Notes under the pieces: model-generated | The model's input: only the letters and a program-made list of their open reading frames with translations | What the model was told of the DNA's origin: nothing | Database searches by the model: none | Translations under genes and position numbers: made by a program | Assembly (NCBI GenBank): GCA_000721275.1 | Contig: JOFO01000004.1 | Span: forward strand, 212,778-276,777 | DNA from: Microtetraspora glauca | Lineage (GTDB): Bacteria > Actinomycetota > Actinomycetes > Streptomycetales > Streptomycetaceae | DNA: 64,000 nucleotides | Direction: 5' to 3' | In this document: positions 8,455 through 18,200 of the stretch, piece after piece | How positions within the stretch are numbered: the first letter of the stretch is position 1 | Layout: the number at the start of each line of letters is the position of its first letter

Positions 8455-9339
8455 CTACCCCCGCCCGCCGTCCGCCGGGTGCCCGTGGTCCTCGGCGTAC
8501 GCGGCGAACACCCGCTCCGTGCCCCCGCCGGTACGCAGGAAGCGTGCGTCCAGGACGGCCGCCAGGTCGTCCAGGGCCCGGCGCAGCACGGAGGCGGAGA
8601 GCCGGACGTCCGGGTGGCCGGCCTCGCCGGCGCGGTCGGCGAGGCGGAGGACGTAGCCGAGCTGACGGGCGAGCGACGTGTCCTCGTCGGCGTCGTGGAA
8701 GTAGTACGACTCGGCGTACTGCATGAAGTCCACCGTCGTCGTGGCCAGGGCGGCGGCGAGCCCGTCGAGGAGCGCCGCCCCGCCGGCGGAGTCCAGCGCC
8801 CCCTCGCCGATCCGGCTGCCGCGCACGTGCGACAGCCGCAGCGCCAGCGCCCGGCGTCGGGCCAGCGCCGGGTACACGCCGAGCAGCCACGCGACGGTGG
8901 CCGACAGCAGCACGAAACCCACCACCGCCTCCAGCGGGGCGAACACCCGCAGCCACCCCGCCTTCGGCGCGATGTCCCCGAGACCCAGGGTCGCCAGATT
9001 GACCAGGGAGACGTACAGGGCGTCCACCGGGCCGGCGTGGTCCCGCGGCCTGAGCCCGGTCGCGTACGAGAAGGCGTCCGGCATGTGGGGCCAGTAGACG
9101 AGCGCCCACCCGACCGCGACCGTCAGCGCCCACGCGGCCAGCACCGCGATCATCCCGAGCGGCCCGGCCAGACCGGCGGGCCGCCAGCGCGCGCCCCGGT
9201 GGGCCGACAGGCGCCACACCGCCCGCATCACCAGCCGGCTCAGCCCGCCGTGCCGGGTCGGGTGCCACAGCGTGTGGAACACGTCCCGGAGGACGAACAG
9301 CACCAGCAGCGCCCCGAGCGGCGTCACGATCCAGGCCAT
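8455..9339 (-). CDS. Two-transmembrane ion-channel-like protein
   Basis: 294 residues. Membrane segments lie near residues 1-20, 58-80 and 127-147. Between the last two, the pore-like segment LVNLATLGLGDIAPKAGWLR resembles the selectivity loop of Ion_trans_2 potassium channels (TVGYGD in classical channels, here TLGLGD). The C-terminal 140 residues are cytoplasmic, helical and unlike an RCK domain. Because the canonical Tyr is replaced by Leu, ion selectivity is uncertain. The gene is divergent from the glycosyltransferase at 9482, with a 142-bp shared upstream region. Confidence 0.7.
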   Translation of the reverse strand: MAWIVTPLGALLVLFVLRDVFHTLWHPTRHGGLSRLVMRAVWRLSAHRGARWRPAGLAGPLGMIAVLAAWALTVAVGWALVYWPHMPDAFSYATGLRPRDHAGPVDALYVSLVNLATLGLGDIAPKAGWLRVFAPLEAVVGFVLLSATVAWLLGVYPALARRRALALRLSHVRGSRIGEGALDSAGGAALLDGLAAALATTTVDFMQYAESYYFHDADEDTSLARQLGYVLRLADRAGEAGHPDVRLSASVLRRALDDLAAVLDARFLRTGGGTERVFAAYAEDHGHPADGGRG

Positions 9340-9481
9340 TCCGGCACCCCTCCCGTCCCTGCGGACCCGCTCCCCGGCGGTTCCGGCATGTTTCGAGCAT
9401 GCGCGGCCGGAGGCCGGCCCGCACGGGGACGGCCCGCCGCGCCGGTGTCCCGCGCCCCGGTCGCGGTGGGACACTGGCGGT

Positions 9482-10705
9482 GTGCGCATCGTGATGATGA
9501 CGGCGGGGTCGCGGGGCGACGTGGCGCCGTACACGGGTCTGGGGGCCGGGCTGGTGCGGGCCGGGCACGAGGTGACGCTGGCGACGCACGGCGTGTTCGC
9601 GCCGCTGGTCGCGGGGTCGGGGGTACGGTTCCGGCCCCTGCCGGTGGACCCGCGCGCCGAACTGCACTCGGCGCGCGGACGGCGCCTGCACGACGCGCGC
9701 ACCGGCGCCGGGAAGCTCGTACGGCTGGCCGCGATGGCGCGGGGCGCGGCCGAGGAGATGACGGCGGCCGTCGTGGCGGCGGCGCGGGACGCCGACGTCC
9801 TGCTGGTCGGCGGGTCGCTGGGGCCGCTCGGCTACGCCCTCGCCGAGGGGCTGAGGGTGCCGGCGCTGGGGCTGCACCTCCAGCCGCTGCACCCGACCCG
9901 TGCGTTCCCCGCCCCGGTCCTCGGCACCCGTCCGCTCGGCCCGCTGGGGAACCGGCTCAGCGGGCGGGCCGTCATGGCGTCGGTCGACCTGATGTTCTTC
10001 GACACCGTCCGGTCGCTGCGGCGGCGGCACGGTCTCGCGGCGGCGCGCCGGTCCCGGCGCCCGAGGCCGGTGCTGCACGGCTTCAGCGAGCTCGTCGTGC
10101 CCCGGCCCGCGGACTGGCCCGCCGAGCTGGAGGTGGCCGGATACTGGTGGCCGCACGAGACCGGGCGGCTCTCCCCGGAGCTGGAGGACTTCCTCGACGC
10201 CGGGCCTCCGCCGGTCTTCGTGGGCCTGGGGAGCGCCACCGTCCCCGATCCGGAGCGGGTCAGCGGGGAGATCGTCGCCGCGCTGCGGGCGGCGAAGGTG
10301 CGCGGCGTCGTCCAGCGCGGCTGGGCGGGGCTCGGCGTCCGCGACGGCGACGACGTGCTGACGGTCGGCGAGGTGCCGCACTCCCTGCTGTTCCCCCGTA
10401 CGGCGGCGGTCGTCCACCACGCGGGGGCGGGCACGACCGGCGCCGCCCTGCGGGCCGGCGTGCCGTCGGTACCGGTGCCGGTCCAGTTCGACGCGGCGTT
10501 CTGGGCGTCCCGTCTCACCGCCCTCGGCATCGCCCCGGGGGCGGTGCCACTGCGCCGTCTCACCGCCCCGGCCCTGGCCGAGGGCCTGCGCAGGGCGACG
10601 GAGGACGGTTCCCACCGGGCGCGCGCCCGCGCGCTCGCCGGCCGGCTGGCGGCGGAGGACGGCGTCGCGCCGGTCCTCGCGGCGATCGACCGGCTGGCCC
10701 GCTGA
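9482..10705 (+). CDS. GT1-family glycosyltransferase (UGT/MGT-like)
   Basis: 407 residues with a GT-B fold. The N-terminal acceptor domain starts VRIVMMTAGSRGDVAPYTGL. The C-terminal donor domain carries the family signature VVHHAGAGTTGAALRAGVPS and PVQFDAAFWASRL, which bind the nucleotide-sugar. Such enzymes transfer sugars to sterols, lipids, macrolides or xenobiotics. No deoxysugar or biosynthetic genes are nearby, so detoxifying or lipid glycosylation is as likely as antibiotic tailoring. GTG at 9482 gives the full glycine-rich N-terminal strand; no upstream residues in the frame match the family. Confidence 0.83.
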   Translation: MRIVMMTAGSRGDVAPYTGLGAGLVRAGHEVTLATHGVFAPLVAGSGVRFRPLPVDPRAELHSARGRRLHDARTGAGKLVRLAAMARGAAEEMTAAVVAAARDADVLLVGGSLGPLGYALAEGLRVPALGLHLQPLHPTRAFPAPVLGTRPLGPLGNRLSGRAVMASVDLMFFDTVRSLRRRHGLAAARRSRRPRPVLHGFSELVVPRPADWPAELEVAGYWWPHETGRLSPELEDFLDAGPPPVFVGLGSATVPDPERVSGEIVAALRAAKVRGVVQRGWAGLGVRDGDDVLTVGEVPHSLLFPRTAAVVHHAGAGTTGAALRAGVPSVPVPVQFDAAFWASRLTALGIAPGAVPLRRLTAPALAEGLRRATEDGSHRARARALAGRLAAEDGVAPVLAAIDRLAR

Positions 10706-10709
10706 CCGC

Positions 10710-10723
10710 GAGCCGGCCGGCTC
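10710..10723. terminator. Short hairpin between convergent genes
   Basis: GAGCC-GGCC-GGCTC forms a 5-bp stem with tetraloop four bases after the glycosyltransferase stop, facing the convergent GNAT gene. It is weak but suitably placed. Confidence 0.35.
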
Positions 10724-10739
10724 CCGGTGGCGGCGGCCG

Positions 10740-11084
10740 TCAGCGCCCGAGCTGTCCGTCGAGCCAGGTGAGGACGTCGGGGGTGACGGGGTCGGTGATG
10801 TCCGCGAACTCCTCGTGCTTCTTCAGGAACTTGGCGACGTACGGGCACACCGGCACGATCCGCAGGCCCGCGGCCCGCACGTCGTTCAGCGCCTGCTCGA
10901 CCAGGATCCCCGCCAGCCCCTGGCCGGCGAAGGCGTCGTCGACCTCGGTGTGGAAGAAGACCCGCCGGTCGTCGCGGTCGCGGTACGCGGTGAGGCCCGC
11001 GCGCTGGTCGCCGACGAGGATCTCGTAGCGGTGGCGGGCGTCGACGCGGCGGACGACGGGGGCGGGGGCGTTCTGCTCGCTCAT
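10740..11084 (-). CDS. Small GNAT N-acetyltransferase (NATD1/YjdJ type)
   Basis: 114 residues. The compact GNAT fold of this subfamily is recognisable from RRVDARHRYEILVGDQRAG, then FFHTEVDDAFAGQGLAGILV with the acetyl-CoA loop (Q/G-x-G-x-A), and IVPVCPYVAKFLKKH near the C-terminus. These small acetyltransferases have no well-defined substrate. ATG at 11084. It is followed in the same direction, after 34 bp, by nothing but the convergent glycosyltransferase; the pirin gene lies upstream with a 34-bp gap, so the two may be co-transcribed. Confidence 0.85.
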   Translation of the reverse strand: MSEQNAPAPVVRRVDARHRYEILVGDQRAGLTAYRDRDDRRVFFHTEVDDAFAGQGLAGILVEQALNDVRAAGLRIVPVCPYVAKFLKKHEEFADITDPVTPDVLTWLDGQLGR

Positions 11085-11118
11085 GGGGGTCCTTCCGGGG
11101 GTCGGGGTCGTGCGGGGC

Positions 11119-12045
11119 TCAGCGGGGGGCGGGGTTTCGGCGGGGCATGATGACGGCGTTCGGCAGGGCGGGCGCGGGGAGGCGGTCGCCGGGGTAGCCG
11201 GTCACCGCGCCGAAGCGCTCGGAGGCACGCTCCCACTCCTCCCGCGCCTCCACGATGTCCTGGTGGCTGCGGCCGATGAAGTTCCACCACATGACGATCT
11301 CCTCCTCGAACGGGGGGCCGCCCAGGAGGACCGTGCGGGCGGGGCGGTCGGAGGCGTTGGCGAGGGTGAGCGCGGTGCGGCCGGGCGCGGCGTACCCGAG
11401 CTCGGCGGGCTTGAGGACGGTGCCGTCGAGGCTGACGTCGCCCTCGTCGACGAGCAGCCCGTGCTCGTAGGCGGGGTCGACGTCCAGGGTGACGGTCGCC
11501 CCCGCGTCGATCAGGATCTCGGCGCCGAGCAGCGGGGTGAAGGTGGTGACGGGCGAGGTGGCGCCGGCGAGGGTGCCGAGGAAGACCCGCAGCTCCGCCC
11601 CGTCCACCCGGAACGCCCGCGGGGCGTGGTGCTGGAAGGCGCGCGGGGCGTGGCGGTGCGCGTCGGGCAGCGCGACCCACAGCTGCACGCCGTGCAGGAC
11701 GGGGGTGCCGGGCGTGGAGACCTCGCTGTGGCTGATGCCGTGGCCGCCGGTCATGAGGTTGATCTCGCCGGGGCGGACGTAGGCGTGGGTGCCGAGGCTG
11801 TCGCGGTGCTCGATCTCGCCGCTGAACAGCCAGCTGACGGTCTGGAGCCCGGTGTGCGGGTGCGGGGCGACGTCCATGCCGCCGGACTCGGCGACCGGGT
11901 CGGGGCCGTAGTGGTCGGCGAAGCACCAGGCGCCGATGAAGGTGCGGGCCCGCTGCGGCAGCGTGCGCCGTACGGTCATGGCCCGCGGCCCGCCCAGCGG
12001 GACGTCCCGCGCGGTCAGGACCTCGATCTCCGTGTCGCCGCTCAT
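11119..12045 (-). CDS. Pirin-family bicupin protein
   Basis: 308 residues. The N-terminal cupin carries the metal-binding pattern GMDVAPHPHTGLQTV (His pair), GHGISHSE and the downstream Glu, as in pirins with quercetinase-like activity. The C-terminal cupin ends with EIVMWWNFIGRSHQDIVEAR, a strongly conserved pirin segment. Function in bacteria varies (redox sensor or quercetin 2,3-dioxygenase). ATG 12045 is chosen because the 15 extra upstream codons (to 12090) have no family match and run through the regulatory gap. It lies 80 bp after a MarR gene on the same strand, a frequent pairing, and is probably under that regulator. Confidence 0.87.
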   Translation of the reverse strand: MSGDTEIEVLTARDVPLGGPRAMTVRRTLPQRARTFIGAWCFADHYGPDPVAESGGMDVAPHPHTGLQTVSWLFSGEIEHRDSLGTHAYVRPGEINLMTGGHGISHSEVSTPGTPVLHGVQLWVALPDAHRHAPRAFQHHAPRAFRVDGAELRVFLGTLAGATSPVTTFTPLLGAEILIDAGATVTLDVDPAYEHGLLVDEGDVSLDGTVLKPAELGYAAPGRTALTLANASDRPARTVLLGGPPFEEEIVMWWNFIGRSHQDIVEAREEWERASERFGAVTGYPGDRLPAPALPNAVIMPRRNPAPR

Positions 12046-12070
12046 CGCCGATCCCTTTCCCGAAGAGTTA

Positions 12071-12084
12071 GTTCTACTTTCAAC
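12071..12084 (-). promoter_or_regulatory. Imperfect palindrome before pirin gene (possible MarR site)
   Basis: GTTCTACTTTCAAC is an AT-rich imperfect inverted repeat in the 80-bp gap between the MarR and pirin genes. MarR proteins bind sites of this size. The assignment rests on position and AT content alone. Confidence 0.25.
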
Positions 12085-12125
12085 AATCATGGGGGATCAT
12101 GGACGGGAAGGCAAGCGGTGAGCGG

Positions 12126-12599
12126 CTACGCGTCCGTGGCGCGGCGCGGGGGCTTCACCGCCTCCACCGCCTCGACCAGCGACGCCAGCTCCGGATGGGC
12201 GGCGGCCTGGTCCAGTGCCTCCCGCAGCGCGGCGTCGTTCGTCGGCCGGGCCTCCTCCAGGAGCTTCAGGCCGCTCTCGGTGACGTCGGTGTAGATGCCG
12301 CGGCGGTCGGTCGGGCAGAGGTAGCGGGACAGCAGTCCGCGGTCCTCCAGCCGGCTGACCAGGCGGGTGGTCGCGCTCTGGCTGAGCACCACCGCGTCGG
12401 CGACCTGCTTCATCTGGAGGTGGCCGCCCTCGCCGTCGTGCTGCCGGCTCAGCACGTCGAGCAGCGAGTACTCCCGCACGCTCAGGTCGTGCCGGGATTG
12501 GAGGGCCCGTTCGATGTGCGCCTCGATCCTGCCGTGCAGGAGGGACAGGGCGCCCCATCCGCTGGCGAGGGCCGTGAGCGCGGGATCCGTGGCGGTCAT
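12126..12599 (-). CDS. MarR-family transcriptional regulator
   Basis: 157 residues. Winged-helix core: LSVREYSLLDVLSRQHD, then MKQVADAVVLSQSATTRLVS (recognition helix), RLEDRGLL, wing CPTDRRGIYTDVTESG, with helical dimerisation ends. It likely controls the pirin gene downstream and itself in response to a phenolic or oxidant ligand. ATG 12599 is preferred over an in-frame ATG 16 codons upstream, which adds a low-complexity tail; an AT-rich promoter-like stretch (12640-12700) lies upstream. Confidence 0.87.
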   Translation of the reverse strand: MTATDPALTALASGWGALSLLHGRIEAHIERALQSRHDLSVREYSLLDVLSRQHDGEGGHLQMKQVADAVVLSQSATTRLVSRLEDRGLLSRYLCPTDRRGIYTDVTESGLKLLEEARPTNDAALREALDQAAAHPELASLVEAVEAVKPPRRATDA

Positions 12600-12764
12600 G
12601 GGGTCCGTGTCTCCTTCCGTGCGGCGACTGCCTCCAGGATACGGCATGAGAGAAAATACCGGCTAAGGCCGATAGGCGGCGGCTGCAAATAAAACCGGGA
12701 CCGGGATCGCGCCGGCCCCGAGGCGACCCCCGGAACCGGCGCGCGGCCCGTCACCCCGCGTGCG

Positions 12765-14282
12765 TCAGTGCTCGCAGAGCGAGAACTCCCGCTCGTACAG
12801 CTGCTCGTTGTGCTCGTCGACGAAGAACTTGCGCTCCCGCATCAGCTCCTCGCGGTACGCCTCGGCCTGCTCGCGCGTCATCGTCGATGTCTCCGCCCAC
12901 GGCTGCTGCGGCGGCACGTCGGCCGTCGACACGATCCGCCGCTCCGGGTCGACCAGGAAGAACGCGAGGATCTTGCGGTGGCCCGGGCGGGTGGGGTCCG
13001 CGAGGCGGAACGGCTCGACGCGGTGCTGGAGGACGTTCGGGAAGGCCAGGCAGCGGCCCTCCGGCGTCGACGCCGACCCCAGGACCTGGTTCAGCGCGTT
13101 CTCGTCCTCCAGGCCGTAGACCTCGCGCATGCCGGCCTCGTCGTTCTGCTCGTACTCCGGGTCGTCGATCCCCGCCCGGAAGGCCAGCCGGCTCTCGGTG
13201 ATGTTCTCGCTGTCCCAGTAGAAGAGGGCCGTCGACACGATCCGCTCGTTCAGCATCCCCTCCACGTGCCAGGAGCCCCCGGCGTATTCGGGCCGCTCCG
13301 GCGTGAGGTGGATCGTGGCCAGCTTCACGATGACCTGGAGGCGCCGGCCGCGCAGACCGACCCGGGCGGACGCGTCCGGCACCTCCGGCGCGGTGAACTC
13401 CGGGGCGTCGGGAACGGCGGGCGTGCGGTTGTCGTACCAGGAGTCCTGCGCCTCCTCCCACGCGTCGTACGCCTTCTCGTAGGCCTCGTCGTCGGCGTAG
13501 TCGGAGGCGTTCGGGTAGGCCGGGTACTCCGGCTCGTGCGCGTACCAGCCGTACGGGTCCGCCTGGATCCGCAGCGGACGCGGATGGCGCAGGTCCGTGA
13601 GCACGTTCTCCAGCAGCGGGAGCATCCGCCCGAACAGCTCCGGCAGGACGGACGCCAGCTCCCGGTGCCGCTCCGGATGGACGTTGTTGACGTACGACCG
13701 GAAGGCGACGGTCCCGTCCTCGTCCACGTCCACCTCGGACGGCAGCCACTGGAACCGCTCCGAGAACTCGTGCTTCGAGTAGCGGTCCGTCGGGTTGTGC
13801 CACGCCTCCTCGGGCCCGCCGCTCACCTCCCGCACCAGGCAGAACAGCGACGGGTGCACCAGGTCCAGCACCTGCCCGCCGGACCCCGGGTGCCAGTCCT
13901 TCTCCGCCTCCGGTATCTCCTCCAGGACCCGCACCGCCTCGCGCAGCCGGGACCGGAGGGCGTCGTCGACGAGCGCGTCCGACTGCCACACGCCGTCGAC
14001 CGCCGACACCTCCACACCGGTCGCCCCGTCCCGCAGTGCGGCGTAATGGGCGAGTTCGGCGAGGACGTAGCGGACCTGGGCCTCGGTGAGGCCCTGCTCG
14101 ACCGCCTCCCTCGCCCACCGGGCGGCGATCTCGGGGTCGTTCATCTTCTCGAACCACCCCGGCTTCGACCGGAGATGGGCGCTGCACCGCATCATCTCCA
14201 GTTCGCGGAGCGTCCGCGGACTGGCCAGGGACAGGGTGCGGGCGGCGCGGAAGGGCAGCGGGAACGCGGACGGGCGGGTCAA
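12765..14282 (-). CDS. DUF4246 family protein, possible Fe(II)/2-oxoglutarate oxygenase
   Basis: 505 residues, similar in layout to the large DUF4246 family known mainly from fungi and actinobacteria. The C-terminal half contains SWHVEGMLNERIVSTALFYW, later FPNVLQHRVEPFRLADPTRP and GHRKILAFFLVDPERR. An H-x-E, a distant His and an Arg are spaced as in double-stranded beta-helix dioxygenases, so an oxygenase role is inferred, not known. Residues about 235-290 are Glu/Asp/Tyr-rich with WYAHEPEYPAYPNASDYADD. No ATG fits: an in-frame stop at 14295-14297 leaves TTG 14282 or an internal ATG about 30 codons in. It stands alone between MarR and the LRR gene. Confidence 0.7.
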   Translation of the reverse strand: MTRPSAFPLPFRAARTLSLASPRTLRELEMMRCSAHLRSKPGWFEKMNDPEIAARWAREAVEQGLTEAQVRYVLAELAHYAALRDGATGVEVSAVDGVWQSDALVDDALRSRLREAVRVLEEIPEAEKDWHPGSGGQVLDLVHPSLFCLVREVSGGPEEAWHNPTDRYSKHEFSERFQWLPSEVDVDEDGTVAFRSYVNNVHPERHRELASVLPELFGRMLPLLENVLTDLRHPRPLRIQADPYGWYAHEPEYPAYPNASDYADDEAYEKAYDAWEEAQDSWYDNRTPAVPDAPEFTAPEVPDASARVGLRGRRLQVIVKLATIHLTPERPEYAGGSWHVEGMLNERIVSTALFYWDSENITESRLAFRAGIDDPEYEQNDEAGMREVYGLEDENALNQVLGSASTPEGRCLAFPNVLQHRVEPFRLADPTRPGHRKILAFFLVDPERRIVSTADVPPQQPWAETSTMTREQAEAYREELMRERKFFVDEHNEQLYEREFSLCEH

Positions 14283-14352
14283 CTCTCGTGGTCCTCACGG
14301 TCGGTGTCTGATCGCGTGAAGACTAGTTCAGGACACCGACACCGGCGGCCCG

Positions 14353-15204
14353 TCAGCCCCTGCGCACCTCGCGCGGCGCGTGGCTGTAGTGGGCGTGGCC
14401 GCGTTCGACCGCGACGAAGGCCAGTTCCGGGCCGGAGAGAAGCGGGGACAGGTCACCGTCGGCCACCCGCGTCGAACCGGAGAGCATCACCTCGCGCAGC
14501 GAAGGATGGCCGGCGAGCGGGGCGAGGGAGGCGATGTCGCCGCAGTTCTCCAGCTCCAGGCGCCGCAGCCGGGGGAGCGCGGCGGCGAAGCCGATCGTGT
14601 CGGTCTTCGCGCCGAGCAACGACACGTCCTCCAGCGCCGAGGCACCCGCCAGCAGTTCGGGGCGGGCGATCCGCCCGTCGTAGAGGCGGAGTTCGCGCAG
14701 GTCCGCGAGGAGGGCGGCGCCGTCCATGTCGGTGACGTGCCTGCGGCGCGTCTCCAGGCGGAGCTTGTGCAGCGCCGGCTTGGGTCCGAGCGCGGCGAGG
14801 GACGCGCCCGTCCACTCCGGCAGCACCAGGTCGTCGGGGGAGGCGAGCAGCGGAAGGGACCGGGCGACGACCGGCCACGGGGCCTCCAGCTCGCGGAGTT
14901 CCGTCAGCGCCGACACGTCCAGCTCCTGACCGGCCGACGCCGGCAGCCGGAGCCGTACGAGCGCGGTGCAGCGCGCCACGGGGGAGAGGTCCGGGATGCC
15001 GTCCAGGACGCGCAGGCTGCGCAGTCCGGGGACGCCGGGCAGGAACCCGAGGTCGGCCGCGGGACCCTTCTTCCGGGCCGCGGGCGCCCCGACGACGAGC
15101 CCGTCGCACGTGCCGTCCGCGAACCGTTCGGCGTACGCGGGATCCCACGGCTCGTCGGTCACGAACATCTCGGACCACCCGTCGCGCCGTCGGGCGATCT
15201 TCAT
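14353..15204 (-). CDS. Leucine-rich-repeat-like protein, candidate immunity partner
   Basis: 283 residues. From about residue 55 the sequence is built of irregular 20-24-residue Leu-rich units (LRSLRVLDGIPDLSP, LRELRLYDGRIARP, LRRLELENCGDIASLAPL), forming a short solenoid. The N-terminal segment includes DEPWDPAYAERFADGTCDGL. No signal peptide. It lies 88 bp downstream of the RHS-HINT-GIY-YIG toxin gene, on the same strand, with a strong hairpin between. That is where an immunity gene is normally found, so an intracellular toxin-binding role is inferred. A general protein-interaction role is equally possible. Confidence 0.6.
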   Translation of the reverse strand: MKIARRRDGWSEMFVTDEPWDPAYAERFADGTCDGLVVGAPAARKKGPAADLGFLPGVPGLRSLRVLDGIPDLSPVARCTALVRLRLPASAGQELDVSALTELRELEAPWPVVARSLPLLASPDDLVLPEWTGASLAALGPKPALHKLRLETRRRHVTDMDGAALLADLRELRLYDGRIARPELLAGASALEDVSLLGAKTDTIGFAAALPRLRRLELENCGDIASLAPLAGHPSLREVMLSGSTRVADGDLSPLLSGPELAFVAVERGHAHYSHAPREVRRG

Positions 15205-15253
15205 GCGGGCTCCTCGCGGACTGCTCGGGGAAGGACGGGGGCGGAAAGCGGGA

Positions 15254-15286
15254 CGGGGGGTGGGGACGGACCGTCCCCACCCCCCG
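15254..15286 (-). terminator. Strong hairpin after the RHS toxin gene
   Basis: A perfect 16-bp stem (15254-15269 with 15271-15286, key core GGGGACGG/CCGTCCCC) begins six bases beyond the RHS stop codon. It would terminate most transcription before the LRR gene, implying a separate promoter or partial read-through for the latter. Confidence 0.75.
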
Positions 15287-15291
15287 CTCCG

Positions 15292-18200
15292 TCAGCAGTG
15301 AGCGTACTTCCTGGACGGGCGGATCTTGTTGGTCAGCCGCGCGCCGCCGTAGCACTTGTAGCGATTGTACAAGCCCTGTTCGAGCTTGCGGAGGCTGCCC
15401 TTGCTCCGCTCGTGGTAGCGGATGGACTGGACGTTGTTCAGCTTCCCCTTCTTGTCGTGCTGGTGCATGCGACGGTGCATGTTCTTCGACTTGCCGACGT
15501 AGTACGAGCCGTTCTTGTACTTGATGACGTAGACGCCCCGCTTGCGGGGAGCCTTCCGGGCGTGCCGGTTGAGGTTGCAGCTGGCGTTGTGGACAAGGGC
15601 GTCCGCGGTCCCGTCGAAGACGAGGTACGTGTGGACGCCGCCGACGTTCAGGTTGAAGACGATCCGGTCGGCGAGCTCGCCGAGGTTCCGGACGGCCCGC
15701 ACCGGGTGCGCCGAGCCGTCCGCCGACCGCAGCGCGTCGCCGGCCCTGACGTCGACGGCCTTCGTCCAGCCCTTGTCCTCGACCCACAGCGGGTGGTCCG
15801 CGGTCGCCGTGAGCGGCGGGGTCGCCAGGTCGAGGTCCGTGTCGATCGCCACCATGTGCTTGGTGCCGGCGCCGCTGTAGACCTCCAGGACCGGCTGCGC
15901 GGTGGTGAGGCCCGTCGCCGGGTCCGTCGCCGCCACCAGGTCACCGGGACGGACGTCGCCGATCGGCAGGTAGCGGCCGTCGGCCATCAGCACGGGCGTG
16001 TCCGGGGCGAACGAGTTGCACCGGGAGCGCCGGAAGGTCCGCTTCGCCCGGGACGCCGCGCGCTTGACGCGGCCGGCCTTGCGGAGCGCCCGCGCCGCCT
16101 TGAAGCCCCTGACGGCGAGGCGGCCCGCCGAGCCGAAGGCGACGCCCACGCTCATCTCGGCCGCCTTGCGCCAGTTGCCGGTGGCGGCGTAGGAGAGGGC
16201 GCCGACGGCGGAGGCGATGTTGCCGATGGGGCCGGGGATGTACGAGGCGATCTCCGCGACGCGGGCCACGCGCTTGAACATCTTCTTGAAGCTGAAGCCC
16301 CACTTCCCGTCGAGGTCCGTGCAGTTGACGGGGTCGCCGCTGCAGTAGTCGTACGGGTTGGCGTTGCCGCCGGGCTCCGGGTCGACCTGGAGGAAGCGGC
16401 CGAGCGCGGGCGCGTAGAGGCGGGCCCCCATGAGGATGACGTCGTCCAGCGCCTCGGAGGACCGCTGTTCGGCGCCGAGCCAGCCGTACCGCTGCGTGGC
16501 CTGGCCCTCGGCGGGGACGCCGAACTCGTCGAAGACGAGGACCTTCGGCGCCGTCGTCGCGGTGTCGAGGGTGACGGCCACGTCGCCGTGGAGGTTGGCG
16601 AACTGCAGCTCCACGTCGCCGGTCGCGGACGTGGTGGCGGTCAGGTCGCCGTCCGGCCCGGAGACGTTGCGGGTGAGGGTGCCCTGGGTGGTGTCCTCGA
16701 CGATCCAGCGCGGCTCGTCGGAGTCGTCGCCGTAGTGGTTGAGCTTGCTGGTCGCGTTGGCCCAGGTGCCGTCCGGCTGCCGGGCCTCCGTGGTGAAGGC
16801 CGTGAACCGGTGGGCCGGGTCGAGGGTCCAGGACTGGCGCGTGTCGCCCTTCGTCTGGGAGGCGACCAGGTCGTTGTCCCAGTAGGTGTTCACCGAGCCG
16901 GTGCCGGTGGCCGTGGTGCGGCCGAAGGCGTCGTACGTGTACCCGTCGGTCAGCAGCCGGTCGGCGCTGTCGTACGCGCTGGTGGTGACCGTGCCGTCCG
17001 CCGTCGTGCAGGAGCCGTCCTCGGCCGGCGCGTACACCGTCTTCGAGGTGCGGTTCATGCGGCCGGTGACGCTCCGGCCGGCCTCGTCGAAGGCGTAGGC
17101 GCGGGTGGTGCAGCCGGCGACGGTCGTCTGGGCGGTCCTCGTCAGGCGGCCGAGACGGTCGTAGGTGTACTCCTTGCTGTCGGTGGAGTTGGTGTCGGCC
17201 GCGACGGCGCCCTGGGTCGTCATGTCCAGGTGCTGGCCGTAGACGACCTCGCCGTCCGAGGCGCGGGTGTACGTGCGGCCGGTGGCGGCGCCGCTCGCGT
17301 TGAAGGTGTCCTTGCGGACGTACCCGCCGGGGTAGGTCTGCTCGACCAGCTGCCCGTCGGGGCCGTACTTCGCGGTGAAGGTGCCCGCGACGCTGTCGGT
17401 CACCGAGGTGACCATGCCGCGCGGTTCCCGGGCGCGGTCGTAGGTGTAGGTGGTGGAGCCGGTGTCGTCGGTGACCTTGACCGGCTTGCCGAAGCGGTCG
17501 AACTCGGTGGTGGTCGTGCCGCCGTCGGCGTCGGTGTAGGACAGCAGGCGGTCCAGCGCGTCGAAGACCCGGGTGATGGTCTTGCCGCCGGCCGTGGTCG
17601 TCACCGCGTTGCCCGTCACCGGGTCGTACGCGGTGGTGACCTCCGGGAGGTCCTGGCCGAGGTCGCCGGTGATCTTCGTGGAGACGATCCGGTCGGCCGC
17701 GTCGTACACGGTGGTCGACACGCGGGTGCGGCCCGCGTTGGTCTCGGTGGTCTCCTCGACGTCGCCGAACCGGGAGTAGCGGGTGATCCGCTTCACCGGC
17801 AGGGTGTCCGGCATGCGGGTGGTGTCCGCGCCGGTGACCTTGCCGCCGGGCAGCGTGACGCACGGCTCGCCGGCCCACTCCGGGCGGTTGCCGCAGGCGG
17901 CGTCGTCCGGGTTGGCGCCGGCCGTGTAGAACACGGTCCGCACGGTGCCGGTGTCGGCGCCGTTCGAGCCGGGCCTGCGGGACTCGACCGCGCGGCCCGC
18001 CGCGTCGTACCGGATCGTCGCGGTCAAGTTCGCGCCCCCGGGCACGGCGTCCGTCGTCACCGACGTCTCGGCGCGCAGCGCCCAGCCGGAGGTGCCGCCG
18101 ATCGGGGTGCCGTAGCCGGTCTTGGTGACCCGGACCTCGACGTCGTTCGTGTAGCCCTCGATGCGGGCGCCGTCGAGGGTGGTGGTCTCCAGGTGGTACG

